Part shown: piece by piece, positions 54,325 to 62,241 of the stretch
How the letters are laid out: the number at the start of each line of letters is the position of its first letter
How positions within the stretch are numbered: position 1 is the stretch's first letter
Assembly (NCBI RefSeq): GCF_001045445.1
Contig: NZ_LFNF01000002.1
Location: 186,001-250,000, forward strand
Direction: 5' to 3'
DNA length: 64,000 bases
Source of the DNA: Chryseobacterium sp. BLS98
GTDB taxonomy: Bacteria; Bacteroidota; Bacteroidia; Flavobacteriales; Weeksellaceae
Made by a program: the position numbers and the translations under genes
The notes under the pieces: generated by a model
The model's input: only the letters and a program-made list of their open reading frames with translations
Database searches by the model: none
What the model was told of the DNA's origin: nothing

Positions 54325-55254
54325 TTATTTGGCTTTTAGAATAGGTGAAATGTTTCTAATCATGGGAGCTAATGACCCTCCTTTTTTATCAACAATATAT
54401 TGTTTTAGGCGCATACTAGGCTCTGTTTTAAATAGACCTTGTCTCCACTCCGGCCTACCACCTTGCATGATATCTTGTGTTCGTACTTCAAATTCTGAAT
54501 ATACCCAGTTTTTAGGTGCTGCTTCCCAATTTTCCGCACCAGCTGCAGCTTCTGAAAGAAAAGTGCGCCCTTCCGCACCAGGTTCCTCTACTAAACGTCC
54601 TGTCCTTACCATCTGTTCATAATTTGATCTTGGAGACCAATGCCCAACTCTTTCCCATTGCCATGCTCTATCATAAAACAATATTCCTTTAAATCCTCTA
54701 AAAAGGTAAACTCCGCCTTCTGCTTCTATGTACGCCTTCATCATTGAAGCACTAGGATCTACCAGTGCCGGACTTTGAAGCTTTTGAGTAGTAAGAGGAT
54801 AATACTTGGTCGTATCAAAAGAACTGAGATAAGCAGTGACCTTTCCAGGAGAGGATATTTGAGGGGAATCAGTCCCGTACATCGCACTTGCGGCCATAGG
54901 AGTAGGCTTCACAACAAGAGATATTTTCCCACTTTCGGTAACTGTACGATCCTTATTCAGTTCAGTAACTGTTCCTCTATTGTTAATATATGAACCCGAT
55001 TTCCCTAAACGTGTAAGTGTCTCACCATTTTCTCCCTTAATCTGATCTTCCTGACTGTCATGCCAATAAACATTTCCAAATCTATCTCTGTACCAATCTT
55101 TTGGATTTTTCCCTCCAACTCTTTCCCCCATCAATCCCGTTGGATCTGCAAAGTTAACAGGATCATTCCAAACATAGGCATATGGAGACTGTGTAATTTC
55201 TGATAATGGATCTACACTTAACCAGAAACTTCGTCTAGGACTATAATAAAATCA
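54325..55254 (-). CDS. Orphan Rhs tip + toxin cassette E
   Basis: The frame opens in the Rhs core tip (RSFWLSVDPLSEITQSPYAY ... NFADPTGLMGERVGG, 55135-55254). A variable C-terminal domain of about 260 residues follows. There is no ATG before or within the tip: a TGA lies just upstream, and the first possible start is a TTG at 55134. The toxin part has AYIEAEGGVYLFRGFKGILF, then GHWSPRSNYEQMV and NWVYSEFEVRTQDI. R...S...E spacing would fit an ADP-ribosyltransferase fold, but this is only a suggestion. It is intact over its length and paired with 53960-54322. Confidence 0.65.
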
Positions 55255-55281
55255 ACTCAACATATTATCAAAAATAAATTC

Positions 55282-55656
55282 TTATATTTTATCAATTAAT
55301 GTCACCAACTCATCTAATTTTTCAATAAAAATATTAATTGATTCTTCTGGATAAAATAAACTTTGATAGTTTTTTGGAGTAAAATTGTATTCTAATAGGT
55401 CCTTAGTATCATTAATATCTACTAAAGAATTTATTTCTTTATATTCATTTTCAAAATAAAATGACCATATCTCTATTATCCCATGTTCCCAAAAAAATAT
55501 TTCTATACAAATTTTTGATTCAAAATTGAAATGGAATCCCGTGCTACCTAAAATTGAAGGTTTCATCGATGTAATTTCTGATTTAATTTTAGAAGGAAAC
55601 TTGCTTTCTAATTTAAGCTTAAATTCTACTAATATCTGCTCAACTTTTTCTTTCAT
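55282..55656 (-). CDS. Immunity-like protein of Rhs cassette D
   Basis: This 124-aa protein starts with a clear ATG (MKEKVEQILVEFKLKLESKF) and is intact. It is the paralogue of 53960-54322 and the intact counterpart of the pseudogene at 53501-53876. It follows the decayed toxin copy at 55669-56190. Conserved FWEHGIIEIWSFYFENEY and FTPKNYQSLFYPEESINIF segments define the group. No catalytic motif is visible. Confidence 0.72.
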   Translation of the reverse strand: MKEKVEQILVEFKLKLESKFPSKIKSEITSMKPSILGSTGFHFNFESKICIEIFFWEHGIIEIWSFYFENEYKEINSLVDINDTKDLLEYNFTPKNYQSLFYPEESINIFIEKLDELVTLIDKI

Positions 55657-55668
55657 ATTATTTCGTTT

Positions 55669-56190
55669 TAAGAATTGGTGTAAGATTTCGTATAGGTGGT
55701 GTTAATTGACCTCCTTTTTTTAAAACTGCTCTTATTTGGCTTTGCCCGTTCACTGCTGATTCTGGATGTACGGCTTTGAGCCAATCTGTTGTTCCTGCTG
55801 GTATTAAGCTATTTGATTGAATTTCCATTTCAGAATAAACCCATCCTTTGGGAGCAGCCGCGCAACTATATGGCCCAGCTGTGGAAAAAACGTCAAGCTC
55901 CCTTGTTCAGGCACAACATGACCTGCTTCGGACATTATATTATAGCTTTCTCTTGAAGACCAATGCCCAACTTTTGTATATTGGACTCCTGCATCATAAA
56001 ACAAGATTCCTTTAAATCCTCTAAAAAGGTAAACTCCGCCTTCTGCTTCTATGTACGCCTTCATCATTGAAGCACTAGGATTTACCAGTGCTGAACTTTG
56101 AAGCTTTGAATAATAAGAGGATAATACTTGATCGTATCAAAAGAACTGAGATAAGCAGTGTCCTTTCCAGGAGAGGATATTTGAGGGGAA
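55669..56190 (-). pseudogene. Decayed toxin domain, paralogue of cassette E
   Basis: The central part MMKAYIEAEGGVYLFRGFKG followed by ILFYD is identical to the toxin at 54325. A shift at about 55885 moves the frame, after which the other frame reads CAAAPKGWVYSEMEIQSN and ends ILK, again paralogous. Upstream, a one-base deletion (CTTTGA against CTTTTGA) breaks the frame at about 56105, and the match stops near 56190. The toxin is dead while its immunity gene (55282-55656) is intact. Confidence 0.82.
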
Positions 56191-56205
56191 TTATTAAAAA
56201 TCAAA

Positions 56206-56231
56206 AAGAGGCTGAAATCTTACAGCCTCTT
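56206..56231 (-). terminator. Terminator after the CPCC immunity gene
   Basis: AAGAGGCTG and CAGCCTCTT pair perfectly over 9 bp. On the minus strand the stem is followed by TTTGATTTTT. It lies 6 bp after the stop codon at 56238. Confidence 0.85.
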
Positions 56232-56237
56232 ATATTA

Positions 56238-56708
56238 TTATAAATAGTTATTCTTATAATATTTCACTTCAGATTCTTTGTCTACGAATTTCAAGAATTG
56301 GTCTGAAATAGCACCTTTTGACTTAAAATTCTCTTTTGCTTCTTTTAATGTCATATGATTAGCAGAACTAGTTTTCATATCATCTGTATTTCCATCGTCT
56401 TCCCAAAAACACACTGGACAGATTTGATAATTGCCTTTTTCAAAAATTGTTTTGAAATTACAGCATGGACACGGATTTAATTCTTTTGTTGATCCAAAAA
56501 CAGTAATAGGTAATTGATATAACGTTTTAATTTTTTCTTCAACATAAGAAACTTTTACTCCATTATATTTCTCTTTTAAATATTCAAAAATTTCTCCTTG
56601 CTCAATTCCTTCATTTTCACTAAACTCTTCTCGTTCTTTTACTGTCATTCTTGAAAACTCATTTAATGACAGTATATTTATTACTATATTTAATTCTATA
56701 TTTATCAT
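56238..56708 (-). CDS. Cys-rich CPCC immunity-like protein
   Basis: This 156-aa protein has a zinc-ribbon-like CPCC domain: NPCPCCNFKTIFEKGNYQIC, then PVCFWEDDGNTDDM and SANHMTLKEAKENF. The N-terminal 90 residues are helical. CPCC proteins frequently lie next to Rhs-type toxins and are treated as immunity proteins. It follows the toxin fragment at 56713 by four bases. Confidence 0.8.
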   Translation of the reverse strand: MINIELNIVINILSLNEFSRMTVKEREEFSENEGIEQGEIFEYLKEKYNGVKVSYVEEKIKTLYQLPITVFGSTKELNPCPCCNFKTIFEKGNYQICPVCFWEDDGNTDDMKTSSANHMTLKEAKENFKSKGAISDQFLKFVDKESEVKYYKNNYL

Positions 56709-56712
56709 GCCT

Positions 56713-57029
56713 TTATTTTGTTAAACTAGCCGCCAAGTCAAGAGCATCTTGGAAAGGAGTAGTACTTATATTGGGATTTGCTCTATAAAACGTTCTGATC
56801 TCTCTTAAATCCATTCTTCCAACAAGGATTTCTTGTGTATTACTATTAAATTTAACTAAAAATTTACCAACAACTTGTTCTTGGATATGTTCACCTGTTT
56901 CACCAGCAAAACTTTTTGCTAGCTTTAAATATTGACTTTGAATAATTTCTCCAAATTCAGCCCCATGTTTCAAAAAATGGGTTGCGAGTTCCCCCTTAGA
57001 AAAACCTTTCCAAATGATATTGCAATCAT
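56713..57029 (-). pseudogene. Orphan toxin C-terminus, start-less
   Basis: The frame reads FNDCNIIWKGFSKGELATHF, then LKHGAEFGEIIQSQYLKLAK, then VVGKFLVKFNSNTQEILVGR and a late IRTFYRANP. The KHGxEFG...YxxLA segment and the short strand-rich end are common at the C-termini of Rhs nuclease toxins of the colicin/barnase-like RNase type. A TAG lies at the upstream edge and there is no ATG; the best start inside is a TTG at 56973. It has lost its Rhs core and looks silent. It is paired with the CPCC gene. Confidence 0.6.
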
Positions 57030-57036
57030 TAAACTA

Positions 57037-57065
57037 TTTTTGTCTCAAAAAAGATAGCAAATCCA
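57037..57065. repeat. 28-bp cassette-boundary repeat, copy 1
   Basis: TTTTGTCTCAAAAAAGATAG with CAAATCCA recurs at 60383-60410 with one mismatch. Both copies lie at the 5' edge of an orphan cassette, so they may mark the recombination boundary. The rest of 57066-57194 is AT-rich DNA with partial similarity to 61650-61800. Confidence 0.6.
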
Positions 57066-57194
57066 AGTTTTTCCTACCAACACATTTGAAACACCTTGTA
57101 TGATTATCAATATTTTAAGTAGCCTATTTTCAATTTTCTTTTATTCCGACTACCCAAATATCATATCAAACTTTCAATACTTATTCAATCTGTA

Positions 57195-57227
57195 AAAATA
57201 TAGCATTGAAAATCAACGCTATATTTT
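57195..57227 (-). terminator. Terminator of the cassette C immunity gene
   Basis: AAAATATAGC and GCTATATTTT form the outer stem, with ATTGA/TCAAC pairing further inside (one wobble). It lies 9 bp after the stop codon at 57237. The minus-strand sequence after it is AT-rich. Confidence 0.7.
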
Positions 57228-57236
57228 ATTACCACG

Positions 57237-57653
57237 CTACCGAAAAATCTTAGGAAATTCTTTTTTGATATGTTCAGCTAATTTTGGTATATCTTCCAGA
57301 GCAAAATCAACATATTTTTTATAAATATCTTCACCAAATTGCTTGATCCAAAAGTTTTTTTTATAAAATTGACCTTCTGATTGGATTTCTTCAAAAATTA
57401 TAGGAATTAAAATGCAATTTTTACTTTCGGGCTTTTTTCTAATTAGCCATTCTAAATTACCTTCAAATTCATTAGTAATCTTCTCAAGGATAGATATCAA
57501 TTCTGTTTCATCCGCTAAATAAAATCCAAAGCGAAGAAATGGTGGATGACCATAAATATCATCTAGCGAAAACATTGAAACTTTTGAAGTTCGTAAAGGT
57601 GAAATCTTATATAAGGTTTCAAACATTATAGTATTAATATCTATTTCTTCCAT
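57237..57653 (-). CDS. Immunity-like protein of Rhs cassette C
   Basis: From the ATG at 57653 (MEEIDINTIMFETLYKI) this is a 138-aa protein. A TTG five codons earlier would overlap the toxin gene. It has no recognised domain; the sequence is hydrophilic and mixed alpha/beta. It follows the papain-like toxin by 7 bp and should be its immunity partner. Confidence 0.68.
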   Translation of the reverse strand: MEEIDINTIMFETLYKISPLRTSKVSMFSLDDIYGHPPFLRFGFYLADETELISILEKITNEFEGNLEWLIRKKPESKNCILIPIIFEEIQSEGQFYKKNFWIKQFGEDIYKKYVDFALEDIPKLAEHIKKEFPKIFR

Positions 57654-57660
57654 TTTAATT

Positions 57661-58758
57661 TTAATCAATTATTTGTCTTTGTAATTTTATTCCTTTCGGA
57701 TTCATTTTTTGATAGACTTTAATATAATCTTTAGTTCGTATTGGAGTTCCACTATACATAGGGTCATAAACATAATTCCCTTTAACATATACCTGATGAT
57801 ATGTAAAAGCTTCTTTTTTTCCATATTCTATACCATTCAACCACTTTCCTGAAGATGGTGTAATTTCCAAAACATAGCCACCTTTATACATTCTATTATA
57901 ACCACTTGCTAATTCGGAACAATCAATATTTGTGTTGGCAGCCCTATAATCTCTCAAGGTTTCAGCAGCAATAGCATCTTCATATGCTGATGGATTTACA
58001 TTACCGCTTGGTTTTATACCCCTTGGCTTTATCTTACCTGCATTAACAGGGAAAAGTCCTTCAGCAGCTATCATAGCAGAAACCTCTCCTGCCATTCCTA
58101 AAACTCCCCAATTATTCTCAGCTTCTTTTATAGCCTGACCAGTACCATATTGCACACCCTCATGATTTAGTTTTAAATTTTTGATAACCTTAGTATAAAG
58201 ACCGTCATATGTTTCTTTATCCCATCCTCTTACCAAAATCAAACCCTGATAAAACTGACCGATTTCGTTCTGCATACTGGCCATTTGACCTAATGTCATA
58301 TCATGGCTACCTGCGTAATTAATCATTAATTTGTTCATCAACTTCTCAGCTCCTGAGTTCCCTTTAAATTGTCCACTACCAACACTATTAACTCCAGCTG
58401 CTGCAATTCTTATAGCCGCAGTTCTCATATGTTTTGGTAGAGGATCTGGACCATAATTATCACCACCTCCAAAACAATCTTTAATAGTTTTCGGTCCATG
58501 TCCCGGGCCTCCCACTCTTTCCCCCATCAATCCCGTTGGATCTGCAAAGTTAACAGGATCATTCCAAACATAGGCATACGGAGACTGCGTAATTTCTGAT
58601 AATGGGTCTACACTTAGCCAGAAGCTTCGTTTAGGATCGTAATATCTTGCTCCGTAATAGTAGTATCCTGTTGCCATATCAAGCTCTTTGCTGTTGAACC
58701 TGTAAGGATTATCGTAGTCCATCGTCGTATTTTCCATCAGCATTTCCCCATACGGCAT
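57661..58758 (-). CDS. Orphan Rhs tip with papain-fold toxin (cassette C)
   Basis: This 365-aa frame starts at an ATG inside the Rhs core (MPYGEMLMENTTMDY). The core continues through YYYGARYYDPKRSFWLSVDP to PTGLMGERVGG. The C-terminal domain has a papain-like triad: Cys in NIDCSELASGYN, His in FTYHQVYVKGN and Asp in YVYDPMYSGT. This fits papain-fold Rhs toxins, which act as peptidases or deamidases. The core homology extends 68 bp further upstream, then stops. It is the only orphan cassette here with an ATG at its start. Confidence 0.75.
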   Translation of the reverse strand: MPYGEMLMENTTMDYDNPYRFNSKELDMATGYYYYGARYYDPKRSFWLSVDPLSEITQSPYAYVWNDPVNFADPTGLMGERVGGPGHGPKTIKDCFGGGDNYGPDPLPKHMRTAAIRIAAAGVNSVGSGQFKGNSGAEKLMNKLMINYAGSHDMTLGQMASMQNEIGQFYQGLILVRGWDKETYDGLYTKVIKNLKLNHEGVQYGTGQAIKEAENNWGVLGMAGEVSAMIAAEGLFPVNAGKIKPRGIKPSGNVNPSAYEDAIAAETLRDYRAANTNIDCSELASGYNRMYKGGYVLEITPSSGKWLNGIEYGKKEAFTYHQVYVKGNYVYDPMYSGTPIRTKDYIKVYQKMNPKGIKLQRQIID

Positions 58759-58981
58759 ATACTCGTACCAATTGGTTACATTTCCTTTGATATTCGTTAA
58801 TATTGAGGCTCATTAAGATGGTAGTAAAAACTCCATCTTTAGGATATTTATAAATACAAATTACCAAAAAGTATTAAACTTTTTTAAAAATATAGCAACG
58901 CTAAAAAACTTATATTTCTTAGGAAAGGGAACACAGAAATATATAATCATACAGAAGAGAAATAATATCTTAACCTAAAAT

Positions 58982-59371
58982 CTATTCAACTGTTAAATCA
59001 GGAAATATATATTTATTTGTTTCTTTATCATAATAAACATTAATAATGGGAAATTCCATATTATGATTTTCAAAAAACCATTTTCTGAAAGCATAATACA
59101 TACCTTCAGGTTGATAATCACAAAAATTATACTCTAGTTTCTCTATAGAAAAAATTACAGGAAATATGTCTATATATTGTATTATACTTTTAATACCTTT
59201 TTTTAAATAATTAAGCGATATATTATCAATTATATTATCATTTAATTTTAGATATACCTGTGGTGCAATTTTATGTATGTTTACAGAGTTTTCATTTAAA
59301 TCTAACAATTCTTTTATTTCATAAAATATAGCAATTCCCCAACTTGTTTTTAATATTGTTAATCTATCCAT
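58982..59371 (-). CDS. Immunity-like protein of Rhs cassette B2
   Basis: This 129-aa protein has an ATG start (MDRLTILKTSWGIAIFYEI) and overlaps the toxin stop by one base. It is rich in Ile and Asn and matches nothing I know. Its position straight behind the toxin cassette 59371-60411 makes it the candidate immunity protein. Confidence 0.68.
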   Translation of the reverse strand: MDRLTILKTSWGIAIFYEIKELLDLNENSVNIHKIAPQVYLKLNDNIIDNISLNYLKKGIKSIIQYIDIFPVIFSIEKLEYNFCDYQPEGMYYAFRKWFFENHNMEFPIINVYYDKETNKYIFPDLTVE

Positions 59372-60411
59372 TAATTTTTTAATTTAAATTTATTAAATAC
59401 ATTTTTATCAAAATAGTGTTCATAACCCATGCTTGAACTACGCTTTATATATTGAAATCCATGAGGTTCTCCATTACCAAACAAACTACTATGCTTATTC
59501 AGCCATGAATTTGCCAAGTCATCATCTAAAGGAACTTCAAATTTTTTAAATCTATTAAAGCTTCCTTTGCTTATTTTGAACTCCATTATTTCCAAATGTA
59601 ATTCAGGAAGATTTTTCTTTAGTAAATCGCGATAGGCTTCAGCTTCAGCTCTAGTATCCCAAGTATATAGACCTTCTCCAAAATGAGCAGATGTTGGTGA
59701 TGTTGGCCATGGTATTCCTCCTGATTTTAATCTTGCAACATCTTCTGCACCTTGCACGGTATAAAAAGTTTTACTAAATGGTATTTCTATTTTCGTAAGA
59801 GCATAGGTCGCAACTTGAATTGCTGTATTCGGAGTTTCATATCCCACGGCATGCCCCCATTGATACGAATTCCATTTTCCATAATCAGGAATATTAGCAT
59901 GTCCGTTACTAACCAAACTTTCCGCTGTCTCTCCCCAAAATTGCCCTGTAAATATTGTGCTAGTAAAAAAATTCTTTATATCGCTTCCCCATGCAAATAA
60001 ACCATTTTTGACTCCACTCCAAATACCAGTATTTGATACTTCGCTCCAGTGTCCCCCAGCTCCTAATGTAACAGTTGTATTATTAACTGAATTATATTGA
60101 TTATTAGAATAACCATCTGAATAATCATCATAACCAAGTTTTCTATAATTATCTTTTGTTATTTCCGATCTCCATTCCCAACGATTTCCTTTTCTTCCCC
60201 AATCATACGGTTTTCCCAATCTCTCCCCCATCAATCCCGTAGGATCTGCAAAGTTAACAGGATCATTCCAAACATACGCATATGGAGACTGCGTAATTTC
60301 TGATAATGGGTCTACACTTAACCAGAAGCTTCGTTTAGGATCGTAATATCTTGCTCCGTAATAATAAAAAAGAGTATAAACATTTTGTCTCAAAAAAGAT
60401 AACAAATCCAC
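59371..60411 (-). CDS. Orphan Rhs tip with ART-like toxin (cassette B2)
   Basis: The frame has no ATG; the first possible start is a GTG inside the boundary repeat (VDLLSFLRQNVYTLF), which runs directly into YYYGARYYDPKRSFWLSV and NFADPTGLMGERLGK. The variable domain ends with AHFGEGLYTWDTRAEAEAYR, then KKFEVPLDDDLANSWLNK and NGEPHGFQYIKR. The GxGLYTWxxxxEAxAY stretch recalls mono-ADP-ribosyltransferase-type toxins, with low certainty. The fusion at the repeat suggests that the cassette was inserted by recombination. Confidence 0.62.
   Translation of the reverse strand: MDLLSFLRQNVYTLFYYYGARYYDPKRSFWLSVDPLSEITQSPYAYVWNDPVNFADPTGLMGERLGKPYDWGRKGNRWEWRSEITKDNYRKLGYDDYSDGYSNNQYNSVNNTTVTLGAGGHWSEVSNTGIWSGVKNGLFAWGSDIKNFFTSTIFTGQFWGETAESLVSNGHANIPDYGKWNSYQWGHAVGYETPNTAIQVATYALTKIEIPFSKTFYTVQGAEDVARLKSGGIPWPTSPTSAHFGEGLYTWDTRAEAEAYRDLLKKNLPELHLEIMEFKISKGSFNRFKKFEVPLDDDLANSWLNKHSSLFGNGEPHGFQYIKRSSSMGYEHYFDKNVFNKFKLKN
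60383..60410. repeat. 28-bp cassette-boundary repeat, copy 2
   Basis: This matches 57037-57065 at 27 of 28 bases. It forms the 5' edge of the toxin frame 59371-60411. Confidence 0.6.
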
Positions 60412-60485
60412 ATTTTGGTTGGAATTCCAATCTGTACATTGTTATTTACCTTCAGGCGGGCATTTGATTTATGGCCATAATTAAT

Positions 60486-60905
60486 CTATTCATTCTTGAA
60501 TAGAATTTCTATAACATACCAATTGACCGAAATTAAATAACTATTTATATCATTTGTTAGAAAATATTCCATCCCATAACATTCTTGCATTAATTTGGAA
60601 AAAAGTTTTCCATTCTTTAAAACAAATATTTGGTTTTTGTTATAGTAATCTTGTTCGAAAAAAATAGATACAGTTCCTGAGATATATTTTTCAGAAAAAT
60701 TAAATTCATATTCATCGGTAGGTAACTTTTCTGAAATATCACTACCTATCGATAAATTACCTATTACTTTAATAGGTTTAAATTTATTAATTGTATCTAG
60801 AATAAATTTTTGAGCATTTTCGCCTTCAATTATTGAATATTCTAAAAGCAATTTTTTTGCAGCTGCTTCTAATTCTTTAATCTTATATAAAAAATCGTTT
60901 TCCAT
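60486..60905 (-). CDS. Immunity-like protein of Rhs cassette B1
   Basis: This 139-aa protein starts with an ATG (MENDFLYKIKELEAAAKKLL) four bases after the toxin stop. It is an alpha/beta protein with an amphipathic N-terminal helix and a mixed core (PIKVIGNLSIGSDISEKLP). No family is recognised. Position makes it the immunity partner of 60910-61653. Confidence 0.68.
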   Translation of the reverse strand: MENDFLYKIKELEAAAKKLLLEYSIIEGENAQKFILDTINKFKPIKVIGNLSIGSDISEKLPTDEYEFNFSEKYISGTVSIFFEQDYYNKNQIFVLKNGKLFSKLMQECYGMEYFLTNDINSYLISVNWYVIEILFKNE

Positions 60906-60909
60906 TTAT

Positions 60910-61653
60910 TTATCTTGTTGCTGGTATATTATCTATAAAAATATGGCCTCTAATTCTATTAGGCCCTCTTCCCATTGTTTGATATCCTATATGGGGTTGA
61001 TGAGGTCCTTCTCCTAACTTTCCTGTTGACTTTACATTATTAAATGCAGGCATGTCCATATTTACATTAGCTCCTCCTGGCCCTGTATATTCTACAGGTA
61101 TTGATTTTCCATTTACATCTTTCCCCCATTTTGTCACTTTAAATAATTCCTTTGGTACTCCCGTTCTTTTAAATGCTTCTTCTAGAGCTGCTAAATGTGT
61201 AGCTCCCCCCCGCATATCAACATCTTTTATAGGATTAAATTCCCAATTATTTCCAGTTAGCCCTTCTCCTGCTCCGCCTCTACTTAATCTATGAATAATT
61301 GCCATTGCCGCCAACCCTTCAAATTCCTCTGCCCCTGCATTTCCCCTAACAATCCTCCTTACAGCAGATTCCGCATCCCGATCCCCTTCAAACATCATGG
61401 CTGAACCTTCTTTTCCCTGCATCCCTTCATTCCACATAGATGCAAGACCATTATAAGCAGAGCCCAAAGCATTCTTCATAAATCGGTCTCCATTTTCTAA
61501 TACATCTGAGTCATATTGTTCTCTTTGCATGTATGGAAACTTAATATTATGCAATCCTAACGTCAGAACAGGTTTTCCGCCATACTCACCTTTATTAAGA
61601 TACCATGGCAAATCGCTTTGATCTGGTTCAAGAGTAGATGTTATGATCTTCAA
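60910..61653 (-). CDS. Orphan pre-toxin + toxin cassette B1
   Basis: The 247-residue frame begins at a TTG and has no Rhs core. Its first 115 residues (ITSTLEPDQSDLPWYLNKGE ... AAMAIIHR) nearly repeat the region after the core in the protein at 62242, at both protein and DNA level. The different C-terminus reads KVTKWGKDVNGKSIPVEYTG, then GPHQPHIGYQTMGRGPNR and IRGHIFIDNIPATR. The His/Arg-rich end suggests a nuclease-like toxin, but I cannot name a family. It is a start-less, probably silent cassette. Confidence 0.62.
   Translation of the reverse strand: MKIITSTLEPDQSDLPWYLNKGEYGGKPVLTLGLHNIKFPYMQREQYDSDVLENGDRFMKNALGSAYNGLASMWNEGMQGKEGSAMMFEGDRDAESAVRRIVRGNAGAEEFEGLAAMAIIHRLSRGGAGEGLTGNNWEFNPIKDVDMRGGATHLAALEEAFKRTGVPKELFKVTKWGKDVNGKSIPVEYTGPGGANVNMDMPAFNNVKSTGKLGEGPHQPHIGYQTMGRGPNRIRGHIFIDNIPATR
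61291..61644 (-). repeat. Duplicated pre-toxin segment, copy 1
   Basis: This 354-bp segment is nearly identical to 62569-62922 on the same strand, at a constant offset of 1278 bp. The end points define a recombination block from ITSTLEPD to AAMAIIH. Confidence 0.85.
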
Positions 61654-61737
61654 TATTTTAGATAGCCTATTTTCTTATTTTTTCTACTCTAGCTACCATA
61701 ATTATCATTCCAAATATCATTTTTAGTTTAAGTTTAA

Positions 61738-61770
61738 AAATTAGAACATTGATTTTTAATATTCTAATTT
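61738..61770 (-). terminator. Terminator of the cassette A immunity gene
   Basis: AAATTAGAA and TTCTAATTT form a 9-bp stem with a 15-base loop, about 97 bp after the stop codon at 61867. It is weaker than the other terminators of the array. Confidence 0.5.
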
Positions 61771-61866
61771 ATTACCAACACGTCTGTTACATTACCACAT
61801 TTAAGTATATCATTACATATTTTATTAACAATACATCTGGTATTACTAATCACTACATTGGGACTG

Positions 61867-62238
61867 CTAATATAGAATGGAAATATCAAAAGGAAACTTG
61901 ATATTTATAATATCCGAACTCTTCACTTTAGTAAAAGTAATATCTGAGCCAACTAATAGCGATTCCGATTTTGACAAAAAAACATTCTCATATTTATTGT
62001 TCATTTCAAAAAGCAAATTTATCATATTCCAATCCTTTCTAGTGATAATTTTTTTATCCATCATGTATTCAATTTGTTTAAATGATTTTTCATCTATTTT
62101 TACACAATAATATGTTCTCTCACTATTAGCAGAATTTATTTGAATACAATGAAATATATAAATATCTTTTTCAAGTGAAGTAATTGATGTTATAACTCCA
62201 TCATACCAATCCATTATAAATAATTTAGTAATTGTCAT
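61867..62238 (-). CDS. Immunity-like protein of Rhs cassette A
   Basis: This 123-aa protein has an ATG start (MTITKLFIMDWYDGVITSIT) three bases after the toxin stop. It contains HCIQINSANSERTYYCVKID and KVKSSDIINIKFPFDIS. No family is recognised. It directly follows the toxin end of the main Rhs gene and is its candidate immunity gene. Confidence 0.72.
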   Translation of the reverse strand: MTITKLFIMDWYDGVITSITSLEKDIYIFHCIQINSANSERTYYCVKIDEKSFKQIEYMMDKKIITRKDWNMINLLFEMNNKYENVFLSKSESLLVGSDITFTKVKSSDIINIKFPFDISILY

Positions 62239-62241
62239 CTC

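Noticed and set aside
54325..55134. Firm naming of the cassette E toxin as an ADP-ribosyltransferase
   Set aside because: R, S and E residues occur in a plausible order, but I cannot confirm the fold without a profile or structure search, so it is only mentioned as a possibility.
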